DNA of 7,870 bases from Promethearchaeota archaeon (GCA_019894875.1 JAGXNR010000123.1:1-7870); one strand, 5' to 3'; numbered from the stretch's first letter, positions 1 to 6,346 are shown. Translations and numbers: made by a program. Notes: a model not told the origin generated them from the letters alone.

Positions 1-1
1 T

Positions 2-307
2 ACCAATCCATCGGCTCTACAAGCGATAGGGTTCTACGACGATTATCAGGACATTTATTGCGAAGGAGACAAACATTATGCGATGTATCCAAAATTATAC
101 GAAGACGCAGCTCTTGGTAATTTGTTGGTATTTACCTCTATGGGATGTGGTTTAAACATAATTTCAATTGATAATTTAGAATTCGCACCAAGCATCCCTG
201 GTTTTGATGTTTTCCTATTGGTTCTGACAATAACGATGGGTATCTTTCTCGTGTACAAAAAATTAAGAAAAAATTTAGATTCTTCAGAATCTATCACTAA
301 ACCATGA
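2..307 (+). CDS. C-terminal part of a membrane-anchored surface protein with an IPGF (CTERM-like) tail
   Basis: The frame is open from the window edge to a TGA stop, giving 101 visible residues, so the true start lies outside. An ATG at 83 is only an internal methionine. The visible N-terminal part is polar and aromatic, contains Cys20, and matches no family I recognise. The end has a clear architecture: the motif PSIPGF at visible residues 63-68, one hydrophobic helix (about 69-85), then a basic cluster (KKLRKN) and a short polar tail. PGF or IPGF followed by a helix and basic residues is the layout of archaeal CTERM sorting signals, known in haloarchaea as substrates of archaeosortase; calling this one processed is inference. 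The protein probably sits outside the cell with a C-terminal anchor. It could equally be an ordinary tail-anchored protein. It converges with the sulfatase gene. Confidence 0.7.
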   Translation, partial: TNPSALQAIGFYDDYQDIYCEGDKHYAMYPKLYEDAALGNLLVFTSMGCGLNIISIDNLEFAPSIPGFDVFLLVLTITMGIFLVYKKLRKNLDSSESITKP

Positions 308-340
308 GCTTTTAATTCAGTTTTAATATCAAAAAAGCTC
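306..340 (+). terminator. Hairpin overlapping the stop of the surface-protein gene
   Basis: GAGCTTTT (306-313) is perfectly complementary to AAAAGCTC (333-340), an 8-bp stem with a 19-nt AT-rich loop. It begins inside the TGA stop and is followed by the T-rich stretch TATATTATTTTT. It could mark the 3' end of the plus-strand transcript. The stem is short and weak, and archaeal terminators usually depend on U-tracts, so the role is uncertain. Confidence 0.35.
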
Positions 341-353
341 TATATTATTTTTG

Positions 354-440
354 CAAAAAAACGCTGCACATTTTGTTCAAGAAGATAAGGGTCCAGAATT
401 AGCTAAGTTGATGATAGAATTTATTAAAAATAATCCTTAA
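354..440 (+). pseudogene. Remnant of a haloalkane dehalogenase-like alpha/beta hydrolase (C-terminal end only)
   Basis: A short open stretch ending at TAA (438-440) reads NAAHFVQEDKGPELAK and then LMIEFIKNNP. The HF(V/L)QED block followed by an ELA...I..FI helix is the C-terminal signature of haloalkane dehalogenases, and its His is the catalytic base of the Asp-His-Asp triad. Nothing of the remaining roughly 270 residues (nucleophile elbow, cap domain) is present: the frame closes upstream at a TAA (324-326), and there is no plausible start or ribosome binding site. I read it as a leftover after the body of the gene was deleted or replaced, possibly by the event that placed the upstream surface-protein gene here. 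The retained stretch is clean, which suggests the loss is recent. Its stop is immediately next to the stop of the convergent sulfatase. Confidence 0.7.
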
Positions 441-1970
441 TTAATCTTTTTTTATTTCTTTTCTTCGGCTGAATCTCCAATCAATCTCAAAAGGAACTAC
501 ATCGCAAGTTTCCACATACCATATAAGCATTCTCTCTTTCATATTGATAAGAATATCTTTATATTTTGAATCATCAATCAGATTATTAATTTCTTCTGAA
601 TCGTTAATTAAATCATATAACTCATCTTTTTCATAAAGCCGTTGAACGTATTTAAAATCTTTTGTTCTACACATAACAGCTTTACCATGATAAGGTCCGT
701 CATCAGTTATTTGAAGACCCACTCGGGGCCAATAGAGACCACTTGGGATCAATGCAGATGTAGATTCCAGTTCCATAGCATGCTTTTCCCCGTATAATCT
801 CCCACCCTCACAGAAAACTGCATCTCTATGACTTTCAGTTTCACCTTTGAGTAAAGGGATTAAACTTTTACCAAAGCGAGAATAATTAGGATTTAAACTT
901 GTTAAAGCATAAACTGTTTCAGAAAAATCAACTAATTCAACTAAAGCATCACATACTCGAGGATTAACATTAATATAACTTGGTGGTTTAATTATAAAGG
1001 GTATTCTGGTAAGGCAATCTTCAAATGTATTTTGAGTTTTCTCAACAAGACCATAATCTCCTGTAAAATCACCGTGATCCGAGAATAAAAAGATAGCAGT
1101 GTCGTTGTAATAATTTTTCTTTTTAAGTTCGTCAATGATTAATCCGAATTGATGATCAAGGCGAGCACACATTCCATAATAAGTTGCTCTTAATTCACTC
1201 CATCTATCTTCAGTCCATTCTTGAAGATTTTGTCGATCATAGATACCCTTTAAAAGAGAAGGCTTTTCAGACCATTCCTTTGGTGTCTTTTTACGCTGTG
1301 GAAGTTTATTTCGATCTATAATACTATACCATGGTTCTTCAATGCCATATGGAGGGTGTGGATTAGCTAATGCGATGTACATACAAAGAGGTTTCTCTCC
1401 GTCATATGCTTGGATAAAATCTATTGCTCCTAAAATTATAGCCCAATCAAAATCAAAATAAATATCATCTCCTTTAGTATCTAATTTACCTGCGAAAAAA
1501 CTATAATAATTATCACTTTCAGGAGTTCCTCGCCATTTATCTGAAATATGTAGATTTGGTTTCCATTTATGACCCCAACGATTCAGATCTTCTTTAGATG
1601 GCCAAAAATATATATCACAATATTCTCTTAAATCGTGCTGAGCGGGAATTAGATCATTTCTTCCTCCCCACCAGATGTAATAGCCAGTATCCCTGAGAAT
1701 TCCTAGTAAATTAGGTTCATCCCTTTCTAAATGAAGCATATGGTGCATAGTACGATGCCCTTTTACATGAGGATACCAACCAGTCATGAAACTACATCTG
1801 GAAGGAGTACACACAGGATTCTGACAAAAAGCATTACTGAACGAAACGGCATCGGTTTCCACAATTTTATCAAGATTAGGGGTTATTGCAGCGGGATTTC
1901 CCAGATGTCCTAATACATCCCCACGCCATTGATCAACATTAAAAATGATTATATTTGGTTTGTTATCCAT
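441..1970 (-). CDS. Sulfatase (arylsulfatase family, Cys-type formylglycine enzyme)
   Basis: A complete 509-residue member of the alkaline-phosphatase-like sulfatase superfamily. The metal-binding start motif is FNVDQWRGD (D13, Q14). The activation motif is C54-T-P-S-R58 followed by a CSFMTG block; Cys54 must be converted to C-alpha-formylglycine for activity. The second metal motif FSDHGD (S297-D301) precedes a GDYGLVEK block with Lys311, and NPHPPY contains His205. The C-terminal LYDLINDSEEINNL (451-464) is the usual sulfatase tail motif. There is no signal peptide or membrane helix, so it is predicted cytoplasmic. Length is typical for sulfatases and phosphonate or choline-sulfate relatives; the substrate cannot be assigned. 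ATG start is preceded by AAGGTG with an 11-nt spacer. Neither formylglycine-generating enzyme nor anaerobic sulfatase maturase is encoded here. The closest look-alikes I recall are bacterial, so transfer is possible. Confidence 0.93.
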   Translation of the reverse strand: MDNKPNIIIFNVDQWRGDVLGHLGNPAAITPNLDKIVETDAVSFSNAFCQNPVCTPSRCSFMTGWYPHVKGHRTMHHMLHLERDEPNLLGILRDTGYYIWWGGRNDLIPAQHDLREYCDIYFWPSKEDLNRWGHKWKPNLHISDKWRGTPESDNYYSFFAGKLDTKGDDIYFDFDWAIILGAIDFIQAYDGEKPLCMYIALANPHPPYGIEEPWYSIIDRNKLPQRKKTPKEWSEKPSLLKGIYDRQNLQEWTEDRWSELRATYYGMCARLDHQFGLIIDELKKKNYYNDTAIFLFSDHGDFTGDYGLVEKTQNTFEDCLTRIPFIIKPPSYINVNPRVCDALVELVDFSETVYALTSLNPNYSRFGKSLIPLLKGETESHRDAVFCEGGRLYGEKHAMELESTSALIPSGLYWPRVGLQITDDGPYHGKAVMCRTKDFKYVQRLYEKDELYDLINDSEEINNLIDDSKYKDILINMKERMLIWYVETCDVVPFEIDWRFSRRKEIKKD

Positions 1971-1981
1971 ACTATAATTAG

Positions 1982-1987
1982 CACCTT
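1982..1987 (-). promoter_or_regulatory. Shine-Dalgarno-like site of the sulfatase
   Basis: AAGGTG on the minus strand lies 11 nt before the ATG and supports that start. No convincing TATA box is visible about 50 nt upstream of this gene, unlike its neighbours, so it may depend on a weaker promoter or on readthrough from the membrane-protein genes upstream. Confidence 0.5.
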
Positions 1988-2050
1988 ATTGGATTTAAAA
2001 ATTCTTTATGCAAAAATCTATGAGTAAACTTTACTTTGTAATTTATTTGT

Positions 2051-2458
2051 TTAGTGAAAGTTTTCTGATGTTTTTTTAGTATTGTACTTTCGATATTCAA
2101 ATATAAGAAGCACAGCAGCAATAACACAAAATCCAAAAAAGGAAAAAAATTCTAAAGCATGAAATGGGGAGCTTGTGAAAAGGTCCCAAAAATTAAGACT
2201 ATTAAAAGCCATCGCAATTCCAGTTTGAAGAAAAAAGATCGATCCGAAAATAAAACATCCTATTAATTGTAATATGGTCGCTAGTTCTATACGTCTAAGA
2301 TATGCTGAAACTGATGAGAGAAGCATAAAAAAATAGTAGTACTTTATTGGAAGAAGAGCTAAAAATTCACCTAAAGAAATAATCACTATCCAAAGTGTAA
2401 AAAATAAAATTAGATTAACTGTGGCGAGGATTTTTAACCAGTTTTTCGATAATTTCAA
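2051..2458 (-). CDS. Small four-helix membrane protein, function unknown
   Basis: The protein has 135 residues and is strongly hydrophobic. Likely membrane segments are at about 8-29, 33-53, 60-80 and 101-121, with a basic C-terminal tail (EYRKYNTKK) expected in the cytoplasm. No catalytic motif or known family is recognisable. The start is TTG (2456-2458); an in-frame TGA sits only four codons upstream, leaving TTG, or an ATT two codons earlier, as the choices. A TATA-like element lies 50 nt upstream of the TTG, which supports it. The gene lies 80 nt upstream of the sulfatase on the same strand and could be co-transcribed with it, for example as an accessory membrane component, but that link rests only on position. 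Confidence 0.72.
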   Translation of the reverse strand: MKLSKNWLKILATVNLILFFTLWIVIISLGEFLALLPIKYYYFFMLLSSVSAYLRRIELATILQLIGCFIFGSIFFLQTGIAMAFNSLNFWDLFTSSPFHALEFFSFFGFCVIAAVLLIFEYRKYNTKKTSENFH

Positions 2459-2503
2459 ATTAGAAATTCATTTCGACGGGATACATTCTTATTAAGTAAG
2501 AGC

Positions 2504-2512
2504 TATTTATAA
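2504..2512 (-). promoter_or_regulatory. TATA box upstream of the 135-residue membrane protein
   Basis: ATAAATA within CTTATAAATAG on the minus strand is close to the archaeal consensus TTTAWATA. Its centre is about 50 nt from the TTG start, predicting a transcription start near 2482 and a short leader of about 25 nt. It lies just downstream of an oligo-T tract that would end the preceding transcript. Confidence 0.6.
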
Positions 2513-2537
2513 GGTATTTTACTGATAAATTTAGAAC

Positions 2538-2547
2538 AAAAAAAAAA
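2538..2547 (-). terminator. Oligo-T terminator after the 122-residue membrane protein
   Basis: An uninterrupted run of ten A on the plus strand gives T10 on the coding strand, starting 3 nt after the stop codon at 2551-2553. Archaeal RNA polymerases terminate at such U-tracts without needing a hairpin. It separates this gene from the next one, which has its own TATA box. Confidence 0.6.
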
Positions 2548-2550
2548 GAT

Positions 2551-2919
2551 TTAGAATGGTAATACAATTAAGGTTATACTTAATATCATTCCTAATAAAA
2601 TGGCTACTAGAACGTAAATCAAAAAAGCTAGTATTGTTACTACAATCGCAGCGAGCAACCCAATATTGTGACTAACACTTATAATCAGCCACACTAAAAT
2701 TAATGCTATAATCCACGCCAGCCAACCACTTAAAAACCAAAATATTAAAGCATAGACAACTGTAATTAGAAAGGCTGTTAGAAATACATTACCAAAGTTT
2801 GTATGTTTAGATTTACTGATAAAACCCAAAGCAATCGATAGGAAAATTGCCATAATAACCAAAAATATCAAATATAATATCAGTAACCACATTATCTCTT
2901 CAATTGTTTGAAACATCAT
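2551..2919 (-). CDS. Small polytopic membrane protein, function unknown
   Basis: The protein has 122 residues, most of them hydrophobic. Helices are expected at about 9-33, 44-62, 65-82 and 86-118 (the last long enough for one long or two short passes), with a short basic loop, KSKHTN, after the first. There are no charged residues within the membrane spans that would suggest a transporter or enzyme active site, and I recognise no family. The start is the first of two tandem ATG codons; a GAAGTG sequence lies 14 nt upstream of it. It follows the VOC gene by 34 nt on the same strand, so readthrough is possible, yet a good TATA element lies inside the VOC gene end 51 nt before this start, and a T10 tract follows the stop. 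Confidence 0.75.
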   Translation of the reverse strand: MMFQTIEEIMWLLILYLIFLVIMAIFLSIALGFISKSKHTNFGNVFLTAFLITVVYALIFWFLSGWLAWIIALILVWLIISVSHNIGLLAAIVVTILAFLIYVLVAILLGMILSITLIVLPF

Positions 2920-2953
2920 TTTTTTATTTCACTTCTACTTGTTTATATTATTT

Positions 2954-3970
2954 TTAATTTAGATCTATATATAAGAGATCTGAAAAAACCTTACGTTCCT
3001 CCTCTGTTGGAATTTCCCCAAATTCCATATGAAAACCTAATTGATCTAAAGTATTCATCATGTGAACTGGTTTTATATTAGATCTCATATTCGCATTGAG
3101 CTTCTCCCATTGAAGAGGAAAGGTGAAAAGCGGTTCAATCTCCTCATTTTTGAATTTTTTAACCACATCATCGAGATCATCAACAATAAATGTTATATTG
3201 TGTACATATGCCCCATTTTTCTCTAAAAGGTGGTACCAACTACCAAATTCATTTTCAATTTTAATCATTGGTTGAATGTATTGTAATACTACATTGCTCA
3301 AATTTACATGTATACAACGAGAAAGAGGACTGTTTAAGAAATTCGCAAATTCAATTTCTACTTTTTCAGATCCAAAGACATTGTGGAGTAGTTCATAGGT
3401 TTTCTCTATGTCAGGGGTAACCAATTCGATATGCATCATTGGAGATACACTACCAATTAAATCATCTCGACCTGTAGCATAGCGAGTTTGAGGCATCATA
3501 TTCCTAGCTTCTTCTTTAAGGGGATTAACGCCAAACTCGAGGTGAAACCCAAGTTTTTCCATAGCATCCATCATAAATACTTTCTTTACATTGGGTTTTA
3601 CGAATTGAGGAGGGATCATTTTTCCCCATTCCAAATCAAATGTGAAAAGAGGTTTAATTCCACCTAATCGCTCCATTTCATTTGCTGCATCTTCAGCGTT
3701 TTCTACACTAAAAGTAAGGTTATGAACTCCAGATCCCTTAGTTTTTAGCTGAGTATCCCAAGAACTTCCCTCAGCTACGGGTTCAATGAACTGTAGAACC
3801 ACATCCCCGAGCCCAACATGGATAACTTTATTAGTCTCACCATCTAAGAAGCCAGCAAATTCTTCTTGTACCTTTTCAGCTCCAAACACATTATGGAGAA
3901 TTTGAAAAGCCTTTTCAGCATCAGGTACAGATATTTCAATATGCATTAAGTCTAAAAAATTAACGACCAT
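2954..3970 (-). CDS. Tandem two-domain VOC (glyoxalase / methylmalonyl-CoA epimerase-like) metalloprotein
   Basis: The 338 residues consist of two homologous VOC domains, about 8-150 and 178-320, joined by a linker rich in Met, Arg and acidic residues. Each domain carries the same marks in order: MHIE, a LHNVFG(A/S)EKV helix end, VVLQ, VHN(L/I)TF and GFH(L/M)EFG. The candidate metal ligands are H10, Q60, H83 and E145 in the first domain, and H180, Q230, H257 and E316 in the second. The H/Q/H/E set is that of methylmalonyl-CoA epimerase, a homodimer of single VOC chains, so this looks like a fused dimer with two possible active sites. The substrate is not readable: epimerase, lyase, dioxygenase-like or isomerase chemistry all fit. 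Start is ATG 3970, preceded by GTGAT at 4 nt; Met9 directly before the domain is the alternative. Confidence 0.87.
   Translation of the reverse strand: MVVNFLDLMHIEISVPDAEKAFQILHNVFGAEKVQEEFAGFLDGETNKVIHVGLGDVVLQFIEPVAEGSSWDTQLKTKGSGVHNLTFSVENAEDAANEMERLGGIKPLFTFDLEWGKMIPPQFVKPNVKKVFMMDAMEKLGFHLEFGVNPLKEEARNMMPQTRYATGRDDLIGSVSPMMHIELVTPDIEKTYELLHNVFGSEKVEIEFANFLNSPLSRCIHVNLSNVVLQYIQPMIKIENEFGSWYHLLEKNGAYVHNITFIVDDLDDVVKKFKNEEIEPLFTFPLQWEKLNANMRSNIKPVHMMNTLDQLGFHMEFGEIPTEEERKVFSDLLYIDLN
2965..2975 (-). promoter_or_regulatory. TATA-like element inside the 3' end of the VOC gene
   Basis: CTTATATATAG on the minus strand is centred 51 nt before the ATG of the 122-residue membrane protein, the same spacing seen at other genes here. 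It is flanked on each side by AGATCT (2961-2966 and 2976-2981). It overlaps the last VOC codons (LLYID), so coding constraint could also explain it. Confidence 0.45.
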
Positions 3971-4016
3971 TTATATCACAGTCTAACTAAGTTTTGAAAT
4001 TATTGTTTTTAATACC

Positions 4017-4028
4017 AATATATATTTT
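4017..4028 (-). promoter_or_regulatory. TATA box of the VOC gene
   Basis: AAAATATATATT on the minus strand is centred about 52 nt before the ATG. It gives the VOC gene its own promoter, separate from the aminotransferase/radical SAM unit upstream, from which it is 138 nt away. Confidence 0.5.
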
Positions 4029-4081
4029 AATTTTTGGATAACTCAAATTAAGAGAATATGAAAATATATGGTTTGGAAATA

Positions 4082-4095
4082 AAAGTAATTACTTT
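4082..4095. repeat. 14-bp perfect palindrome after the PatB-like gene
   Basis: AAAGTAATTACTTT is a perfect inverted repeat that begins 13 nt beyond the TAG stop of the PLP enzyme. On the coding strand it runs on into TATTTCC. It might be a weak terminator hairpin or a protein-binding site. In such AT-rich DNA it may also be chance. Confidence 0.3.
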
Positions 4096-4108
4096 AATCG
4101 ACGATTTC

Positions 4109-5308
4109 CTAGTTTTTCATGTTAATTATTGCTTCTGCAATTCTATTAAGAGCTTCTTCTAGGATTGATTTAGGGCATGCAATATTGATCCTTTCAAATC
4201 CTTCCCCCCCTTGACCAAAAATATAGCCCTCGTCTAGCGCTACTTTTGCTTTTCCACGCATAAATTTTTCCAATTCTTTGGGTTTTAGTCCTAATTCTCG
4301 AAAATCAAGCCAAATAAGATAAGTCCCCTCAGGTTCTATTACTTTTATTTGAGGGAGTTTTTCTTTGACAAAAGCTTTTAAAAATTCCAGGTTTCCTTTA
4401 AGATATTGTAATAGAGCATCTAACCAATTCTCACAGAATTCATGTTTATATGCAGTTTCCATCGCTGCTACAGCAAAAAGGTTAGGTCCACCAACCCCAA
4501 GATTTGCTTGCGTATTTTTAAATGTTTGACGTAATTTTGGATTTGGAATCACAATATTCGATATTTTTAGACCTGCTAGATTAAAAGTTTTACTTACAGA
4601 AGTACATGTAATTGAATTTTGGGCGAATTCTTCATTTATAGTAGCAATATTTGTATGTTTATATCCCGGAAAAATTAAATCACAGTGAATTTCGTCTGAG
4701 ACGATTACAATCTCATTTTTAATACAAATTTCACCAAGCTGTTTCAATTCTTTCTTAGTCCATACCCGACCTATAGGATTATGTGGATTGCATAAAATTA
4801 TCATTTTGGCTCTTGGATCTTTGACCTTTTTCTCTAGATCTTCAAAATCCATTGTATAAGTGTTATTAGAAAACTTTAATGGATTTAAAAGGATTCTACA
4901 CCCATTATTTTCAATAACAGGATAAAAAGGATAATAAATAGGATTTTGCACAATCACTTTATCCCCAGCATTACAAAAAGCGTTGACTGCAACATCTAAA
5001 GCGGGAATGACACCGGGAGTTTGACTTAACCATTTTTTGTCTATATCCCACCCATATCGTCTCTTGAACCAACTTAGAACAGATTCAAAAAATGAGGGGG
5101 GAAGAATTGAATAGCCAAATATTCCGTATTCAGCCGTTTGAACTAATTTATCAATGATGGGCTGAGGTGCTTTAAAATCCATATCGGCTACCCAAAGAGG
5201 TAACAGATCAGGATCACCAAAACCTTTTTCTAAAACTTGTTTATCCCATTTTGCTGAATTAGAATTAGTTCGATCAATGACTTGATCAAAATCATAAGAA
5301 CTAGGCAT
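4109..5308 (-). CDS. PLP-dependent MalY/PatB family protein (cystathionine beta-lyase / aminotransferase)
   Basis: A complete 399-residue fold-type I PLP enzyme, the normal length of the family. The N-terminal DRTNSNSAKWDK and LPLWVADMDFKAP blocks are the MalY/PatB hallmark that separates it from ordinary class I aminotransferases. Further marks are Y126 in QNPIYYPFYP, N174 in CNPHNPIGR, D205 in VSDEIHCDL, the Schiff-base lysine K240 in SVSKTFNLAGLK, GVGGPN (271-276) and the carboxylate-binding R373 in ERINIACP. Characterised relatives cleave the C-S bond of cystathionine or cysteine conjugates to release ammonia, pyruvate and a thiol; others transaminate. It is cytoplasmic. Its ATG follows the radical SAM stop by 2 nt and is served by GAGGG with an 8-nt spacer, so the two are translationally linked and probably act in one pathway. 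The exact substrate is unknown. Confidence 0.92.
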   Translation of the reverse strand: MPSSYDFDQVIDRTNSNSAKWDKQVLEKGFGDPDLLPLWVADMDFKAPQPIIDKLVQTAEYGIFGYSILPPSFFESVLSWFKRRYGWDIDKKWLSQTPGVIPALDVAVNAFCNAGDKVIVQNPIYYPFYPVIENNGCRILLNPLKFSNNTYTMDFEDLEKKVKDPRAKMIILCNPHNPIGRVWTKKELKQLGEICIKNEIVIVSDEIHCDLIFPGYKHTNIATINEEFAQNSITCTSVSKTFNLAGLKISNIVIPNPKLRQTFKNTQANLGVGGPNLFAVAAMETAYKHEFCENWLDALLQYLKGNLEFLKAFVKEKLPQIKVIEPEGTYLIWLDFRELGLKPKELEKFMRGKAKVALDEGYIFGQGGEGFERINIACPKSILEEALNRIAEAIINMKN

Positions 5309-5310
5309 TT

Positions 5311-6225
5311 TTATAACCCTCGAAGATAATCCGGTCGACGTAAGTTCGGATATTTAATAGCTCCGTCAACGACCTTTAGAAAAGTTTCTTTATCTTCTGC
5401 TAATTCTCCTTTTAAGCTAACATAATTTGATGCGTGATTTGAATTAAAGACACACTTCTGCAAATCATCAGATGTGTATTCTATCATCGTGTATAACTCC
5501 TTTAATATTTCTGTGCTAGTGCATGGTTTGAATTCTCCTGTTGATTTTTGCGTCCATAATTCAGTTCCAGGAGTAAGTCCTAATGTCAATGGTGATATAT
5601 ACCACTCAATTGGAGTTGGTGGAGCCATTCTATTAATTAATTTAGCAGATTCAATTGCGTGCTTTCTACTTGTTTCAAGATCATTCCCGGCCAGTCCTAA
5701 TAGAAATATACCAGACCAAGCAATTCCTGCTTTATAACATTTTTGAGCAGCAAGGGCATAATCATCTTGGGTAGCTCCTTTCTTACAAGCTTTTAGAACC
5801 TCGTCATCTCCACTTTCAATACCTACGTAAACCATTGTAAAACCACTATCAGCTAATCTTTTTAAATCCTCATCAGATTTACTTAAAATATCTTTAGCAT
5901 GAGCATAAGAACTAACTTTCTCAAGGTTTGGATGTATTTTATGAGCATATTCGGTTAACTCCGTAAGAATCTCGGGTTTAACTACAAAAGCATTTCCATC
6001 TTCGAAAAATATTTTACGTACTCGATTTCCATAAAAAGCACCAGCTCTTTTAATATCATCTTTGATTTCTTCAATATTTTTACGAATAGAGAACTGTTTG
6101 GACCTATACATAGAACAGAATGTACATTTATGAGTGCATCCATTCGTTATTGCAATCAATAAAGCATCCCACTCAGAGGGAGGTCTAAATACGGGATCTA
6201 CCAAATTTCCAACTACATAATTCAT
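5311..6225 (-). CDS. Radical SAM protein, uncharacterised family without SPASM or B12 domain
   Basis: The 304 residues form a radical SAM core with a short C-terminal extension. The iron-sulfur motif is C30-x3-C34-x2-C37 (NGCTHKCTFCSMY). Other marks are the RPPSEWDALL entry at 14-23, EDGNAF (75-80) in the position of the SAM-binding GGE motif, GIESGDDEVL (135-144), LLGLAG (175-180) and a conserved-looking tail SNHASNYVSLKGEL (262-275). It lacks the extra cysteine motifs of SPASM enzymes, a cobalamin domain and a TRAM domain, so it is not a sulfatase maturase, methylthiotransferase or B12 methyltransferase. I recall similar RPPSEA-type proteins in bacteria and archaea annotated only as radical SAM protein. 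Being first in a two-gene unit with the PatB-like enzyme, it may modify the substrate or product of that enzyme. The ATG has only a weak AGAAG upstream; TTG at codon 8 is an alternative start. Confidence 0.88.
   Translation of the reverse strand: MNYVVGNLVDPVFRPPSEWDALLIAITNGCTHKCTFCSMYRSKQFSIRKNIEEIKDDIKRAGAFYGNRVRKIFFEDGNAFVVKPEILTELTEYAHKIHPNLEKVSSYAHAKDILSKSDEDLKRLADSGFTMVYVGIESGDDEVLKACKKGATQDDYALAAQKCYKAGIAWSGIFLLGLAGNDLETSRKHAIESAKLINRMAPPTPIEWYISPLTLGLTPGTELWTQKSTGEFKPCTSTEILKELYTMIEYTSDDLQKCVFNSNHASNYVSLKGELAEDKETFLKVVDGAIKYPNLRRPDYLRGL
5317..5321 (-). promoter_or_regulatory. Shine-Dalgarno-like site of the PatB-like gene inside the radical SAM gene
   Basis: GAGGG on the minus strand lies 8 nt before the ATG at 5308. 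It is embedded in the last codons of the radical SAM gene, as expected for coupled translation within one mRNA. Confidence 0.5.
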
Positions 6226-6233
6226 AGTTTCTT

Positions 6234-6243
6234 CTATTTATAT
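6234..6243 (-). promoter_or_regulatory. TATA-like sequence just upstream of the radical SAM gene
   Basis: ATATAAATAG is a good TATA match but is centred only about 14 nt before the annotated ATG, so a start of transcription 25 nt downstream would fall inside the gene. It is either a decoy or a hint that translation begins at TTG codon 8 (6202-6204). The upstream AGTTTAAACA (6251-6260) is a weaker alternative. Confidence 0.3.
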
Positions 6244-6346
6244 CATGTATTGTTTAAACTTTAACTTTTTCATTTGAAATTATTGATACTATTTGGTAGA
6301 TTGTTAATATAATAAGGAAATATTGAAATAACGGCTGTTTAATTAT

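Noticed and set aside
76..297. Minus-strand open frame opposite the surface-protein end
   Set aside because: It is antisense to a frame with a clear anchor helix and tail motif, has no family-like sequence, and shows no ribosome binding site.
1731..1913. Plus-strand open frame inside the sulfatase gene
   Set aside because: It lies antisense to the highly conserved CTPSR region of the sulfatase; its composition reflects that coding strand.
2954..3970. Naming the VOC protein methylmalonyl-CoA epimerase
   Set aside because: The metal ligands match, but the duplicated architecture and lack of mutase or carboxylase genes nearby leave the substrate open; many VOC enzymes share these ligands.
5474..5737. 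Plus-strand open frame inside the radical SAM gene
   Set aside because: Antisense shadow of a well-supported gene, with no independent promoter or recognisable domain.
5311..6225. Radical SAM gene as the anaerobic sulfatase maturase for the nearby sulfatase
   Set aside because: Only one CxxxCxxC cluster motif is present and the C-terminal part lacks the cysteine-rich SPASM region that maturases need. It is also paired with a PLP enzyme, not with the sulfatase.
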